NCBI RefSeq assembly: GCF_019097595.1
Contig: NC_080731.1
Location: 14,978,071 to 15,042,070 of the forward strand
DNA length: 64,000 nucleotides
Source: Hemibagrus wyckioides
Lineage: Eukaryota > Chordata > Actinopteri > Siluriformes > Bagridae
Reading direction: 5' to 3'
Shown here: one piece after another, positions 50,501 through 63,216 of the stretch
Layout of the letters: every line of letters begins with the position of its first letter
Numbering within the stretch: position 1 is the first letter of the stretch
Notes under the pieces: model-generated
The model's input: only the letters and a program-made list of their open reading frames with translations
Databases searched by the model: none
Told to the model about the DNA's origin: nothing
Translations under genes and position numbers: made by a program

Positions 50501-53500
50501 TTAAGTGAATTTTCATGGAATATGACTTTTTCCATGTTTCTTATGAATTTTGAACTGTGATGAAAAAAATTATGTTTCTCGTGAAAATTCATATTTTTTA
50601 TGAGTTTATTATGAATTTTTGCATTTTAAGGTAAACAATCACTTTTCATATCATAGTCGACCACAAACATGTGAAAAATGTCAAAGAAAACTGCCCCATT
50701 CAGCTGCACACATGCGATTGTCTGAAAAACCGCTTTCCCTTGCTCGTAGAGCGCTGAGACTTGCGGAATCGCATTTTCAGCGCCAGAGAAGCACAATGCA
50801 GAGAGCACTCTGCGCTGAGGCAGGAAACGAGCCATTTCGATGAAAAATGTTGAAAGTTGACTTTATTAAGTGAATTTTCATGGAATATGACTTTTTCCAT
50901 GTTTCTTATGAATTTTGAACTTTGATGAAAAAAATCATGTTTCATATGAAAATTCATATTTTTTATGACTTTATTATGAATTTTTGCATTTTAAGGTAAA
51001 CAATCACTTTTCATATCATAGTCGACCACAAACATGTGAAAAATGTCAAAGAAAACTGCCCCATTCAGCTGCACACATGCGATTGTCTGAAAAACCGCTT
51101 TCCCTTGCTCGTAGAGCGCTGAGACTTGCGGAATCGCATTTTCAGCGCCAGAGAAGCACAATGCAGAGAGCACTCTGCGCTGAGGCAGGAAACGAACAAT
51201 TTCGATGAAAAATGTTGAAAGTTGACTTTATTAAGTGAATTTTCATGGAATATGACTTTTTCCATGTTTCTTATGAATTTTGAACTTTGATGAAAAAAAT
51301 CATGTTTCATATGAAAATTCATATTTTTTATGACTTTATTATGAATTTTTGCATTTTAAGGTAAACAATCACTTTTCATATCATAGTCGACCACAAACAT
51401 GTGAAAAATGTCAAAGAAAACTGCCCCATTCAGCTGCACACATGCGATTGTCTGAAAAACCGCTTTCCCTTGCTCGTAGAGCGCTGAGACTTGCGGAATC
51501 GCATTTTCAGCGCCAGAGAAGCACAATGCAGAGAGCACTCTGCGATTAGGCAGGAAACGAGCCATTTCGATGAAAAATGTTGAAAGTTGACTTTATTAAG
51601 TGAATTTTCATGGAATATGACTTTTTCCATGGTTCTTATGAATTTTGAACTGTGATGAAAAAAATTATGTTTCTCGTGAAAATTCATATTTTTTATGAGT
51701 TTATTATGAATTTTTGCATTTTAAGGTAAACAATCACTTTTCATATCATAGTCGACCACAAACATGTGAAAAATGTCAAAGTAAACTGCCCCATTCAGCT
51801 GCACACATGCGATTGTCTGAAAAACCGCTTTCCCTTGCTCGTAGAGCGCTGAGACTTGCGGAATCGCATTTTCAGCGCCAGAGAAGCACAATGCAGAGAG
51901 CACTCTGCGCTGAGGCAGGAAACGAGCCATTTCGATGAAAAATGTTGAAAGTTGACTTTATTAAGAGAATTTTCATGGAATATGACTTTTTCCATGTTTC
52001 TTATGAATTGTTGAACTTTGATGAAAAAAATTATGTTTCTCGTGAAAATTCATATTTTTTATCAGTTTATTATGAATTTTTGCATTTTAAGGTAAACAAT
52101 CACTTTTCATATCATAGTCGACCACAAACATGTGAAAAATGTCAAAGAAAACTGCCCCATTCAGCTGCACACATGCGATTGTCTGAAAAACCGCTTTCCC
52201 TTGCTCGTAGAGCGCTGAGACTTGCGGAATCGCATTTTCAGCGCCAGAGAAGCACAATGCAGAGAGCACTCTGCGATGAGGCAGGAAACGAGCCATTTCG
52301 ATGAAAAATGTTGATAGTTGACTTTATTAAGTGAATTTTCATGGAATATGACTTTTTCCATGTTTCTTATGAATTTTGAACTTTGATGAAAAAAATCATG
52401 TTTCATATGAAAATTCATATTTTTTATGATTTTCTTATGTTTATTATGAATTTTTGTATTTTAAGGTAAACAATCACTTTTCATATCATAGTCGACCACA
52501 AACATGTGAAAAATGTCAAAGAAAACTGCCCCATTCAGCTGCACACATGCGATTGTCTGAAAAACCGCTTTCCCTTGCTCGTAGAGCGCTGAGACTTGCG
52601 GAATCGCATTTTCAGCGCCAGAGAAGCACAATGCAGAGAGCACTCTGCGATGAGGCAGGAAACGAGCCATTTCGATGAAAAATGTTGAAAGTTGACTTTA
52701 TTAAGTGAATTTTCATGGAATATGACTTTTTCCATGTTTCTTATGAATTGTTGAACTTTGATGAAAAAAATCATGTTTCATATGAAAATTCATATTTTTT
52801 ATGAGTTTATTATGAATTTTTGCATTTTAAGGTAAACAATCACTTTTCATATCATAGTCGACCACAAACATGTGAAAAATGTCAAAGAAAACTGCCCCAT
52901 TCAGCTGCACACATGCGATTGTCTGAAAAACCGCTTTCCCTTGCTCGTAGAGCGCTGAGACTTGCGGAATCGCATTTTCAGCGCCAGAGAAGCACAATGC
53001 AGAGAGCACTCTGCGCTGAGGCAGGAAACGAACAATTTCGATGAAAAATGTTGAAAGTTGACTTTATTAAGTGAATTTTCATGGAATATGACTTTTTCCA
53101 TGTTTCTTATGAATTTTGAACTTTGATGAAAAAAATCATGTTTCATATGAAAATTCATATTTTTTATGACTTTATTATGAATTTTTGCATTTTAAGGTAA
53201 ACAATCACTTTTCATATCATAGTCGACCACAAACATGTGAAAAATGTCAAAGAAAACTGCCCCATTCAGCTGCACACATGCGATTGTCTGAAAAACCGCT
53301 TTCCCTTGCTCGTAGAGCGCTGAGACTTGCGGAATCGCATTTTCAGCGCCAGAGAAGCACAATGCAGAGAGCACTCTGCGCTGAGGCAGGAAACGAACAA
53401 TTTCGATGAAAAATGTTGAAAGTTGACTTTATTAAGTGAATTTTCATGGAATATGACTTTTTCCATGTTTCTTATGAATTTTGAACTTTGATGAAAAAAA

Positions 53501-56500
53501 TCATGTTTCATATGAAAATTCATATTTTTTATGACTTTATTATGAATTTTTGCATTTTAAGGTAAACAATCACTTTTCATATCATAGTCGACCACAAACA
53601 TGTGAAAAATGTCAAAGAAAACTGCCCCATTCAGCTGCACATATGCGATTGTCTGAAAAACCGCTTTCCCTTGCTCGTAGAGCGCTGAGACTTGCGGAAT
53701 CGCATTTTCAGCGCCAGAGAAGCACAATGCAGAGAGCACTCTGCGCTGAGGCAGGAAACGAGCCATTTCGATGAAAAATGTTGAAAGTTGACTTTATTAA
53801 GTGAATTTTCATGGAATATGACTTTTTCCATGTTTCTTATGAATTTTGAACTTTGATGAAAAAAATCATGTTTCATATGAAAATTCATATTTTTTATGAT
53901 TTACTTATGTTTATTATGAATTTTTGTATTTTAAGGTAAACAATCACTTTTCATATCATAGTCGACCACAAACATGTGAAAAATGTCAAAGAAAACTGCC
54001 CCATTCAGCTGCACACATGCGATTGTCTGAAAAACCGCTTTCCCTTGCTCGTAGAGCGCTGAGACTTGCGGAATCGCATTTTCAGCGCCAGAGAAGCACA
54101 ATGCAGAGAGCACTCTGCGCTGAGGCAGGAAACGAACAATTTCGATGAAAAATGTTGAAAGTTGACTTTATTAAGTGAATTTTCATGGAATATGACTTTT
54201 TCCATGTTTCTTATGAATTTTGAACTTTGATGAAAAAAATCATGTTTCATATGAAAATTCATATTTTTTATGACTTTATTATGAATTTTTGCATTTTAAG
54301 GTAAACAATCACTTTTCATATCATAGTCGACCACAAACATGTGAAAAATGTCAAAGAAAACTGCCCCATTCAGCTGCACACATGCGATTGTCTGAAAAAC
54401 CGCTTTCCCTTGCTCGTAGAGCGCTGAGACTTGCGGAATCGCATTTTCAGCGCCAGAGAAGCACAATGCAGAGAGCACTCTGCGCTGAGGCAGGAAACGA
54501 ACAATTTCGATGAAAAATGTTGAAAGTTGACTTTATTAAGTGAATTTTCATGGAATATGACTTTTTCCATGTTTCTTATGAATTTTGAACTTTGATGAAA
54601 AAAATCATGTTTCATATGAAAATTCATATTTTTTATGACTTTATTATGAATTTTTGCATTTTAAGGTAAACAATCACTTTTCATATCATAGTCGACCACA
54701 AACATGTGAAAAATGTCAAAGAAAACTGCCCCATTCAGCTGCACACATGCGATTGTCTGAAAAACCGCTTTCCCTTGCTCGTAGAGCGCTGAGACTTGCG
54801 GAATCGCATTTTCAGCGCCAGAGAAGCACAATGCAGAGAGCACTCTGCGCTGAGGCAGGAAACGAGCCATTTCGATGAAAAATGTTGAAAGTTGACTTTA
54901 TTAAGTGAATTTTCATGGAATATGACTTTTTCCATGTTTCTTATGAATTTTGAACTTTGATGAAAAAAATCATGTTTCATATGAAAATTCATATTTTTTA
55001 TGACTTTATTATGAATTTTTGCATTTTAAGGTAAACAATCACTTTTCATATCATAGTCGACCACAAACATGTGAAAAATGTCAAAGAAAACTGCCCCATT
55101 CAGCTGCACACATGCGATTGTCTGAAAAACCGCTTTCCCTTGCTCGTAGAGCGCTGAGACTTGCGGAATCGCATTTTCAGCGCCAGAGAAGCACAATGCA
55201 GAGAGCACTCTGCGCTGAGGCAGGAAACGAACAATTTCGATGAAAAATGTTGAAAGTTGACTTTATTAAGTGAATTTTCATGGAATATGACTTTTTCCAT
55301 GTTTCTTATGAATTTTGAACTTTGATGAAAAAAATCATGTTTCATATGAAAATTCATATTTTTTATGATTTTCTTATGTTTATTATGAATTTTTGTATTT
55401 TAAGGTAAACAATCACTTTTCATATCATAGTCGACCACAAACATGTGAAAAATGTCAAAGAAAACTGCCCCATTCAGCTGCACACATGCGATTGTCTGAA
55501 AAACCGCTTTCCCTTGCTCGTAGAGCGCTGAGACTTGCGGAATCGCATTTTCAGCGCCAGAGAAGCACAATGCAGAGAGCACTCTGCGCTGAGGCAGGAA
55601 ACGAGCCATTTCGATGAAAAATGTTGAAAGTTGACTTTATTAAGTGAATTTTCATGGAATATGACTTTTTCCATGTTTCTTATGAATTTTGAACTTTGAT
55701 GAAAAAAATCATGTTTCATATGAAAATTCATATTTTTTATGAGTTTATTATGAATTTTTGCATTTTAAGGTAAACAATCACTTTTCATATCATAGTCGAC
55801 CACAAACATGTGAAAAATGTCAAAGTAAACTGCCCCATTCAGCTGCACACATGCGATTGTCTGAAAAACCGCTTTCCCTTGCTCGTAGAGCGCTGAGACT
55901 TGCGGAATCGCATTTTCAGCGCCAGAGAAGCACAATGCAGAGAGCACTCTGCGCTGAGGCAGGAAACGAACCATTTCGACGAAAAATGTTGAAAGTTGAC
56001 TTTATTAAGTGAATTTTCATGGAATATGACTTTTTCCATGTTTCTTATGAATTTTGAACTTTGATGAAAAAAATCATGTTTCATATGAAAATTCATATTT
56101 TTTATGATTTTCTTATGTTTATTATGAATTTTTGCATTTTAAGGTAAACAATCACTTTTCATATCATAGTCGACCACAAACATGTGAAAAATGTCAAAGA
56201 AAACTGCCCCATTCAGCTGCACACATGCGATTGTCTGAAAAACCGCTTTCCCTTGCTCGTAGAGCGCTGAGACTTGCGGAATCGCATTTTCAGCGCCAGA
56301 GAAGCACAATGCAGAGAGCACTCTGCGCTGAGGCAGGAAACGAGCCATTTCGATGAAAAATGTTGAAAGTTGACTTTATTAAGTGAATTTTCATGGAATA
56401 TGACTTTTTCCATGTTTCTTATGAATTTTGAACTTTGATGAAAAAAATCATGTTTCATATGAAAATTCATATTTTTTATGACTTTATTATGAATTTTTGC

Positions 56501-58056
56501 ATTTTAAGGTAAACAATCACTTTTCATATCATAGTCGACCACAAACATGTGAAAAATGTCAAAGAAAACTGCCCCATTCAGCTGCACACATGCGATTGTC
56601 TGAAAAACCGCTTTCCCTTGCTCGTAGAGCGCTGAGACTTGCGGAATCGCATTTTCAGCGCCAGAGAAGCACAATGCAGAGAGCACTCTGCGCTGAGGCA
56701 GGAAACGAGCCATTTCGATGAAAAATGTTGAAAGTTGACTTTATTAAGTGAATTTTCATGGAATATGACTTTTTCCATGTTTCTTATGAATTTTGAACTT
56801 TGATGAAAAAAATCATGTTTCATATGAAAATTCATATTTTTTATGATTTTCTTATGTTTATTATGAATTTTTGCATTTTAAGGTAAACAATCACTTTTCA
56901 TATCATAGTCGACCACAAACATGTGAAAAATGTCAAAGAAAACTGCCCCATTCAGCTGCACATATGCGATTGTCTGAAAAACCGCTTTCCCTTGCTCGTA
57001 GAGCGCTGAGACTTGCGGAATCGCATTTTCAGCGCCAGAGAAGCACAATGCAGAGAGCACTCTGCGCTGAGGCAGGAAACGAGCCATTTCGATGAAAAAT
57101 GTTGAAAGTTGACTTTATTAAGTGAATTTTCATGGAATATGACTTTTTCCATGTTTCTTATGAATTTTGAACTTTGATGAAAAAAATCATGTTTCATATG
57201 AAAATTCATATTTTTTATGATTTTCTTATGTTTATTATGAATTTTTGTATTTTAAGGTAAACAATCACTTTTCATATCATAGTCGACCACAAACATGTGA
57301 AAAATGTCAAAGAAAACTGCCCCATTCAGCTGCACACATGCGATTGTCTGAAAAACCGCTTTCCCTTGCTCGTAGAGCGCTGAGACTTGCGGAATCGCAT
57401 TTTCAGCGCCAGAGAAGCACAATGCAGAGAGCACTCTGCGCTGAGGCAGGAAACGAACAATTTCGATGAAAAATGTTGAAAGTTGACTTTATTAAGTGAA
57501 TTTTCATGGAATATGACTTTTTCCATGTTTCTTATGAATTTTGAACTTTGATGAAAAAAATCATGTTTCATATGAAAATTCATATTTTTTATGACTTTAT
57601 TATGAATTTTTGCATTTTAAGGTAAACAATCACTTTTCATATCATAGTCGACCACAAACATGTGAAAAATGTCAAAGAAAACTGCCCCATTCAGCTGCAC
57701 ACATGCGATTGTCTGAAAAACCGCTTTCCCTTGCTCGTAGAGCGCTGAGACTTGCGGAATCGCATTTTCAGCGCCAGAGAAGCACAATGCAGAGAGCACT
57801 CTGCGCTGAGGCAGGAAACGAGCCATTTCGACGAAAAATGTTGAAAGTTGACTTTATTAAGTGAATTTTCATGGAATATGACTTTTTCCATGTTTCTTAT
57901 GAATTGTTGAACTTTGAAGAAAAAAATTATGTTTCTCGTGAAAATTCATATTTTTTATGAGTTTATTATGAATTTTTGCATTTTAAGGTAAACAATCACT
58001 TTTCATATCATAGTCGACCACAAACATGTGAAAAATGTCAAAGAAAACTGCCCCAT
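34486..58056. repeat. Homogenised domain, two alternating monomer types
   Basis: Private changes are sparse here compared with the flanks. Much of 36703-43345 alternates a CACACATGCG/GAACAATTTCG monomer with a CACATATGCG/GAGCCATTTCG monomer (for example anchors 37442, 37807; 38547, 38912; 39286, 39651; 41494, 41859; 42233, 42598), giving a dimer period of about 739 bp where the second linker is long. From about 46 kb to 55 kb, runs of consecutive CACACATGCG monomers at 365-bp spacing are common. Minority TTTCTCGTGAAA linkers occur near 38430, 46534, 50577, 51669, 52037 and 57932. Isolated private changes include GATGTAAAATG (36476) and GATTTACTTATG (53899). Confidence 0.8.
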
Positions 58057-58786
58057 TCAGCTGCACATATGCGATTGTCTGAAAAACCGCTTTCCCTTGC
58101 TCGTAGAGCGCTGAGACTTGCGGAATCGCATTTTCAGCGCCAGAGAAGCACAATGCAGAGAGCACTCTGCGCTGAGGCAGGAAACGAGCCATTTCGATGA
58201 AAAATGTTTAAAGTTGACTTTATTAAGTGAATTTTCATGGAATATGACTTTTTCCATGGTTCTTATGAATTTTGAACTGTGATGAAAAAAATTATGTTTC
58301 TCGTGAAAATTCATATTTTTTATGAGTTTATTATGAATTTTTGCATTTTAAGGTAAACAATCACTTTTCTTATCATAGTCGACCAAAAACATGTGAAAAA
58401 TGTCAAAGTAAACTGCCCCATTCAGCTGCACACATGCGATTGTCTGAAAAACCGCTTTCCCTTGCTCGTAGAGCGCTGAGACTTGCGGAATCGCATTTTC
58501 AGCGCCAGAGAAGCACAATGCAGAGAGCACTCTGCGCTGAGGCAGGAAACGAACAATTTCGATGAAAAATGTTGAAAGTTGACTTTATTAAGTGAATTTT
58601 CATGGAATATGACTTTTTCCATGTTTCTTATGAATTTTGAACTTTGATGAAAAAAATCATGTTTCATATGAAAATTCATATTTTTTATGACTTTATTATG
58701 AATTTTTGCATTTTAAGGTAAACAATCACTTTTCATATCATAGTCGACCACAAACATGTGAAAAATGTCAAAGAAACATGCCCCAT

Positions 58787-59157
58787 TCAGCTGCACACAT
58801 GCGATTGTCTGAAAAACCGCTTTCCCTTGCTCGTAGAGCGCTGAGACTTGCGGAATCGCATTTTCAGCGCCAGAGAAGCACAATGCAGAGAGCACTCTGC
58901 GCTGAGGCAGGAAACGAACAATTTCGATGAAAAATGTTGAAAGTTGACTTTAAGTGACTTTTCATGGAATATGACTTTTTCCATGTTTCTTATGAATTTT
59001 GAACTTTGATGAAAAAAATCATGTTTCATATGAAAATTCATATTTTTTATGATTTTCTTATGTTTATTATGAATTTTTGTATTTTAAGGTAAACAATCAC
59101 TTTTCATATCATAGTCGACCACAAACATGTGAAAAATGTCAAAGAAAACTGCCCCAT
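58787..59157. repeat. Monomer with 3-bp deletion CTTTAAGTGACTTTTC
   Basis: The usual CTTTATTAAGTGAATTTTC is shortened by three bases and carries an A-to-C change, so the spacing is 371 in place of 374. The same double change appears only in one other monomer, at 62846-63216, 4059 bp away. Shared identical lesions indicate common descent of these two monomers. The monomers on either side differ in their own marks, so the copied tract was short or has since been overwritten. Confidence 0.75.
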
Positions 59158-62100
59158 TCAGCTGCACACATGCGATTGTCTGAAAAACCGCTTTCCCTTG
59201 CTCGTAGAGCGCTGAGACTTGCGGAATCGCATTTTCAGCGCCAGAGAAGCACAATGCAGAGAGCACTCTGCGCTGAGGCAGGAAACGAACAATTTCGATG
59301 AAAAATGTTGAAAGTTGACTTTATTAAGTGAATTTTCATGGAATATGACTTTTTCCATGTTTCTTATGAATTTTGAACTTTGATGAAAAAAATCGTTTCA
59401 TATGAAAATTAATATTTTTTATGACTTTATTATGAATTTTTGCATTTTAAGGTAAACAATCACTTTTCATATCATAGTCGACCACAAACATGTGAAAAAT
59501 GTCAAAGAAAACTGCCCCATTCAGCTGCACACATGCGATTGTCTGAAAAACCGCTTTCCCTTGCTCGTAGAGTGCTGAGACTTGCGGAATCGCATTTTCA
59601 GCGCCAGAGAAGCACAATGCAGAGAGCACTCTGCGCTGAGGCAGGAAACGAACAATTTCGATGAAAAATGTTGAAAGTTGACTTTATTAAGTGAATTTTC
59701 ATGGAATATGACTTTTTCCATGTTTCTTATGAATTTTGAACTTTGATGAAAAAAATCATGTTTCATATGAAAATTCATATTTTTTATGATTTTCTTATGT
59801 TTATTATGAATTTTTGTATTTTAAGGTAAACAATCACTTTTCATATCATAGTCGACCACAAACATGTGAAAAATGTCAAAGAAAACTGCCCCATTCAGCT
59901 GCACACATGCGATTATCTGAAAAACCGCTTTCCCTTGCTCGTAGAGCGCTGAGACTTGCGGAATCGCATTTTCAGCGCCAGAGAAGCACAATGCAGAGAG
60001 CACTCTGCGCTGAGGCAGGAAACGAACAATTTCGATGAAAAATGTTGAAAGTTGACTTTATTAAGTGAATTTTCATGGAATATGACTTTTTCCATGTTTC
60101 TTATGAATTTTGAACTTTGATGAAAAAAATCATGTTTCATATGAAAATTCATATTTTTTATGACTTTATTATGAATTTTTGCATTTTAAGGTAAACAATC
60201 ACTTTTCATATCATAGTCGACCACAAACATGTGAAAAATGTCAAAGAAAACTGCCCCATTCAGCTGCACACATGCGATTGTCTGAAAAACCGCTTTCCCT
60301 TGCTCGTAGAGCGCTGAGACTTGCGGAATCGCTTTTTGAGCGCCAGAGAAGCACAATGCAGAGAGCACTCTGCGCTGAGGCAGGAAATGAACAATTTCGA
60401 TGAAAAATGTTGAAAGTTGACTTTATTAAGTGAATTTTCATGGAATATGACTTTTTCCATGTTTCTTATGAATTTTGAACTTTGATGAAAAAAATCATGT
60501 TTCATATGAAAATTCATATTTTTTATGACTTTATTATGAATTTTTGCATTTTAAGGTAAACAATCACTTTTCATATCATAGTCGACCACAAACATGTGAA
60601 AAATGTCAAAGAAAACTGCCCCATTCAGCTGCACACATGCGATTGTCTGAAAAACCGCTTTCCCTTGCTCGTAGAGCGCTGAGACTTGCGGAATCGCATT
60701 TTCAGCGCCAGAGAAGCACAATGCAGAGAGCACTCTGCGCTGAGTCAGGAAACGAACCATTTCGACGAAAAATGTTGAAAGTTGACTTTATTAAGTGAAT
60801 TTTCATGGAATATGACTTTTTCCATGTTTCTTATGAATTTTGAACTTTGATGAAAAAAAAATCATGTTTCATATGAAAATTCATATTTTTTATGATTTTC
60901 TTATGTTTATTATGAATTTTTGTATTTTAAGGTAAACAATCACTTTTCATATCATAGTCGACCACAACCATGTGAAAAATGTCAAAGAAAACTGCCCCAT
61001 TCAGCTGCACACATGCGATTGTCTGAAAAACCGCTTTCCCTTGCTCGTAGAGCCCTGAGACTTGCGGAATCGCATTTTCAGCGCCAGAGAAGCACAATGC
61101 AGAGAGCACTCTGCGCTGAGGCAGGAAACGAGCCATTTCGATGAAAAAATGTTGAAAGTTGACTTTATTAAGTGAATTTTCATGGAATATGACTTTTTCC
61201 ATGTTTCTTATGAATTTTGAACTTTGATGAAAAAAATCATGTTTCATATGAAAATTCATATTTTTTATGATTTTCTTGTTTATTATGAATTTTTGTATTT
61301 TAAGGTAATCACTTTTCATATCATAGTCGACCACAAACATGTGAAAAATGTCAAAGAAAACTGCCCCATTCAGCTGCACATATGCGATTGTCTGAAAAAC
61401 CGCTTTCCCTTGCTCGTAGAGCGCTGAGACTTGCGGAATCGCATTTTCAGCGCCAGAGAAGCACAATGCAGAGAGCACTCTGCGCTGAGGCAGGAAACGA
61501 GCCATTTCGATGAAAAATGTTGAAAGTTGACTTTATTAAGTGAATTTTCATGGAATATGACTTTTTCCATGTTTCTTATGAATTTTGAACTTTGATGAAA
61601 AAAATCATGTTTCATATGAAAATTCATATTTTTTATGATTTTCTTATGTTTATTATGAATTTTTGTATTTTAAGGTAAACAATCACTTTTCATATCATAG
61701 TCGACCGCAAACGTGAAAAATGTCAAAGAAAACTGCCCCATTCAGCTGCACACATGCGATTGTCTGAAAAACCGCTTTCCCTTGCTCGTAGAGCGCTGAG
61801 ACTTGCGGAATCGCATTTTCAGCGCCAGAGAAGCACAATGCAGAGAGCACTCTGCGCTGAGGCAGGAAACGAGCCATTTCGATGAAAAATGTTGAAAGTT
61901 GACTTTATTAAGTGAATTTTCATGGAATATGACTTTTTCCATGTTTCTTATGAATTTTGAACTTTGATGAAAAAAATCATGTTTCATATGAAAATTCATA
62001 TTTTTTATGACTTTATTATGAATTTTTGCATTTTAAGGTAAACAATCACTTTTCATATCATAGTCGACCACAAACATGTGAAAAATGTCAAAGAAAACTG

Positions 62101-62845
62101 CCCCATTCAGCTGCACACATGCGATTGTCTGAAAAACCGCTTTCCCTTGCTCGTAGAGCGCTGAGACTTGCGGAATCGCATTTTCAGCGCCAGAGAAGCA
62201 CAATGCAGAGAGCACTCTGCGCTGAGGCAGGAAACGAGCCATTTCGATGAAAAATGTTGAAAGTTGACTTTATTAAGTGAATTTTCATGGAATATGACTT
62301 TTTCCATGATTCTTATGAATTTTGAACTTTGATGAAAAAAATCATCTTTCATATGAAAATTCATATTTTTTATGATTTTCTTATGTTTATTATGAATTTT
62401 TGTATTTTAAGGTAAACAATCACTTTTCATATCATAGTCGACCACAAACATGTGAAAAATGTCAAAGAAAACTGCCCCATTCAGCTGCACACATGCGATT
62501 GTCTGAAAAACCGCTTTCCCTTGCTCGTAGAGCGCTGAGACTTGCGGAATCGCATTTTCAGCGCCAGAGAAGCACAATGCAGAGAGCACTCTGCGCTGAG
62601 GCAGGAAACGAACAATTTCGATGAAAAATGTTGAAAGTTGACTTTATTAAGTGAATTTTCATGGAATATGACTTTTTCCATGGTTCTTATGAATTTTGAA
62701 CTTTGATGAAAAAAATCATGTTTCATATGAAAATTCATATTTTTTATGACTTTATTATGAATTTTTGCATTTTAAGGTAAACAATCACTTTTCATATCAT
62801 AGTCGACCACAAACATGTGAAAAATGTCAAAGAAAACTGCCCCAT

Positions 62846-63216
62846 TCAGCTGCACACATGCGATTGTCTGAAAAACCGCTTTCCCTTGCTCGTAGAGCGC
62901 TGAGACTTGCGGAATCGCATTTTCAGCGCCAGAGAAGCACAATGCAGAGAGCACTCTGCGCTGAGGCAGGAAACGAACAATTTCGATGAAAAATGTTGAA
63001 AGTTGACTTTAAGTGACTTTTCATGGAATATGACTTTTTCCATGTTTCTTATGAATTTTGAACTTTGATGAAAAAAATCATGTTTCATATGAAAATTCAT
63101 ATTTTTTATGATTTTCTTATGTTTATTATGAATTTTTGTATTTTAAGGTAAACAATCACTTTTCATATCATAGTCGACCACAAACATGTGAAAAATGTCA
63201 AAGAAAACTGCCCCAT
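62846..63216. repeat. Second monomer with the 3-bp deletion
   Basis: It carries the same CTTTAAGTGACTTTTC variant (about 63007-63022) as the monomer at 58787. The next monomer is at 371 bp and the one after at 363 bp, as in the left copy. The 363-bp spacings have different causes, however: a lost AT in AAACATGTG here, and a lost AT in AATCATGTTTC there. Confidence 0.75.

Noticed and set aside
60927..61505. Longer minus-strand frames of 120-192 codons (for example 950-1450, 2784-3284, 9039-9539, 60927-61505)
   Set aside because: The 192-codon frame exists because one spacing is 369 bp, a multiple of three, and 120-codon frames appear at 363-bp spacings. The 166-codon frames at 950-1450 and 2784-3284 appear where TTTTAAGG changed to TTTGAAGG, removing a minus-strand TAA. 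They are accidents of indels and point changes in the satellite.
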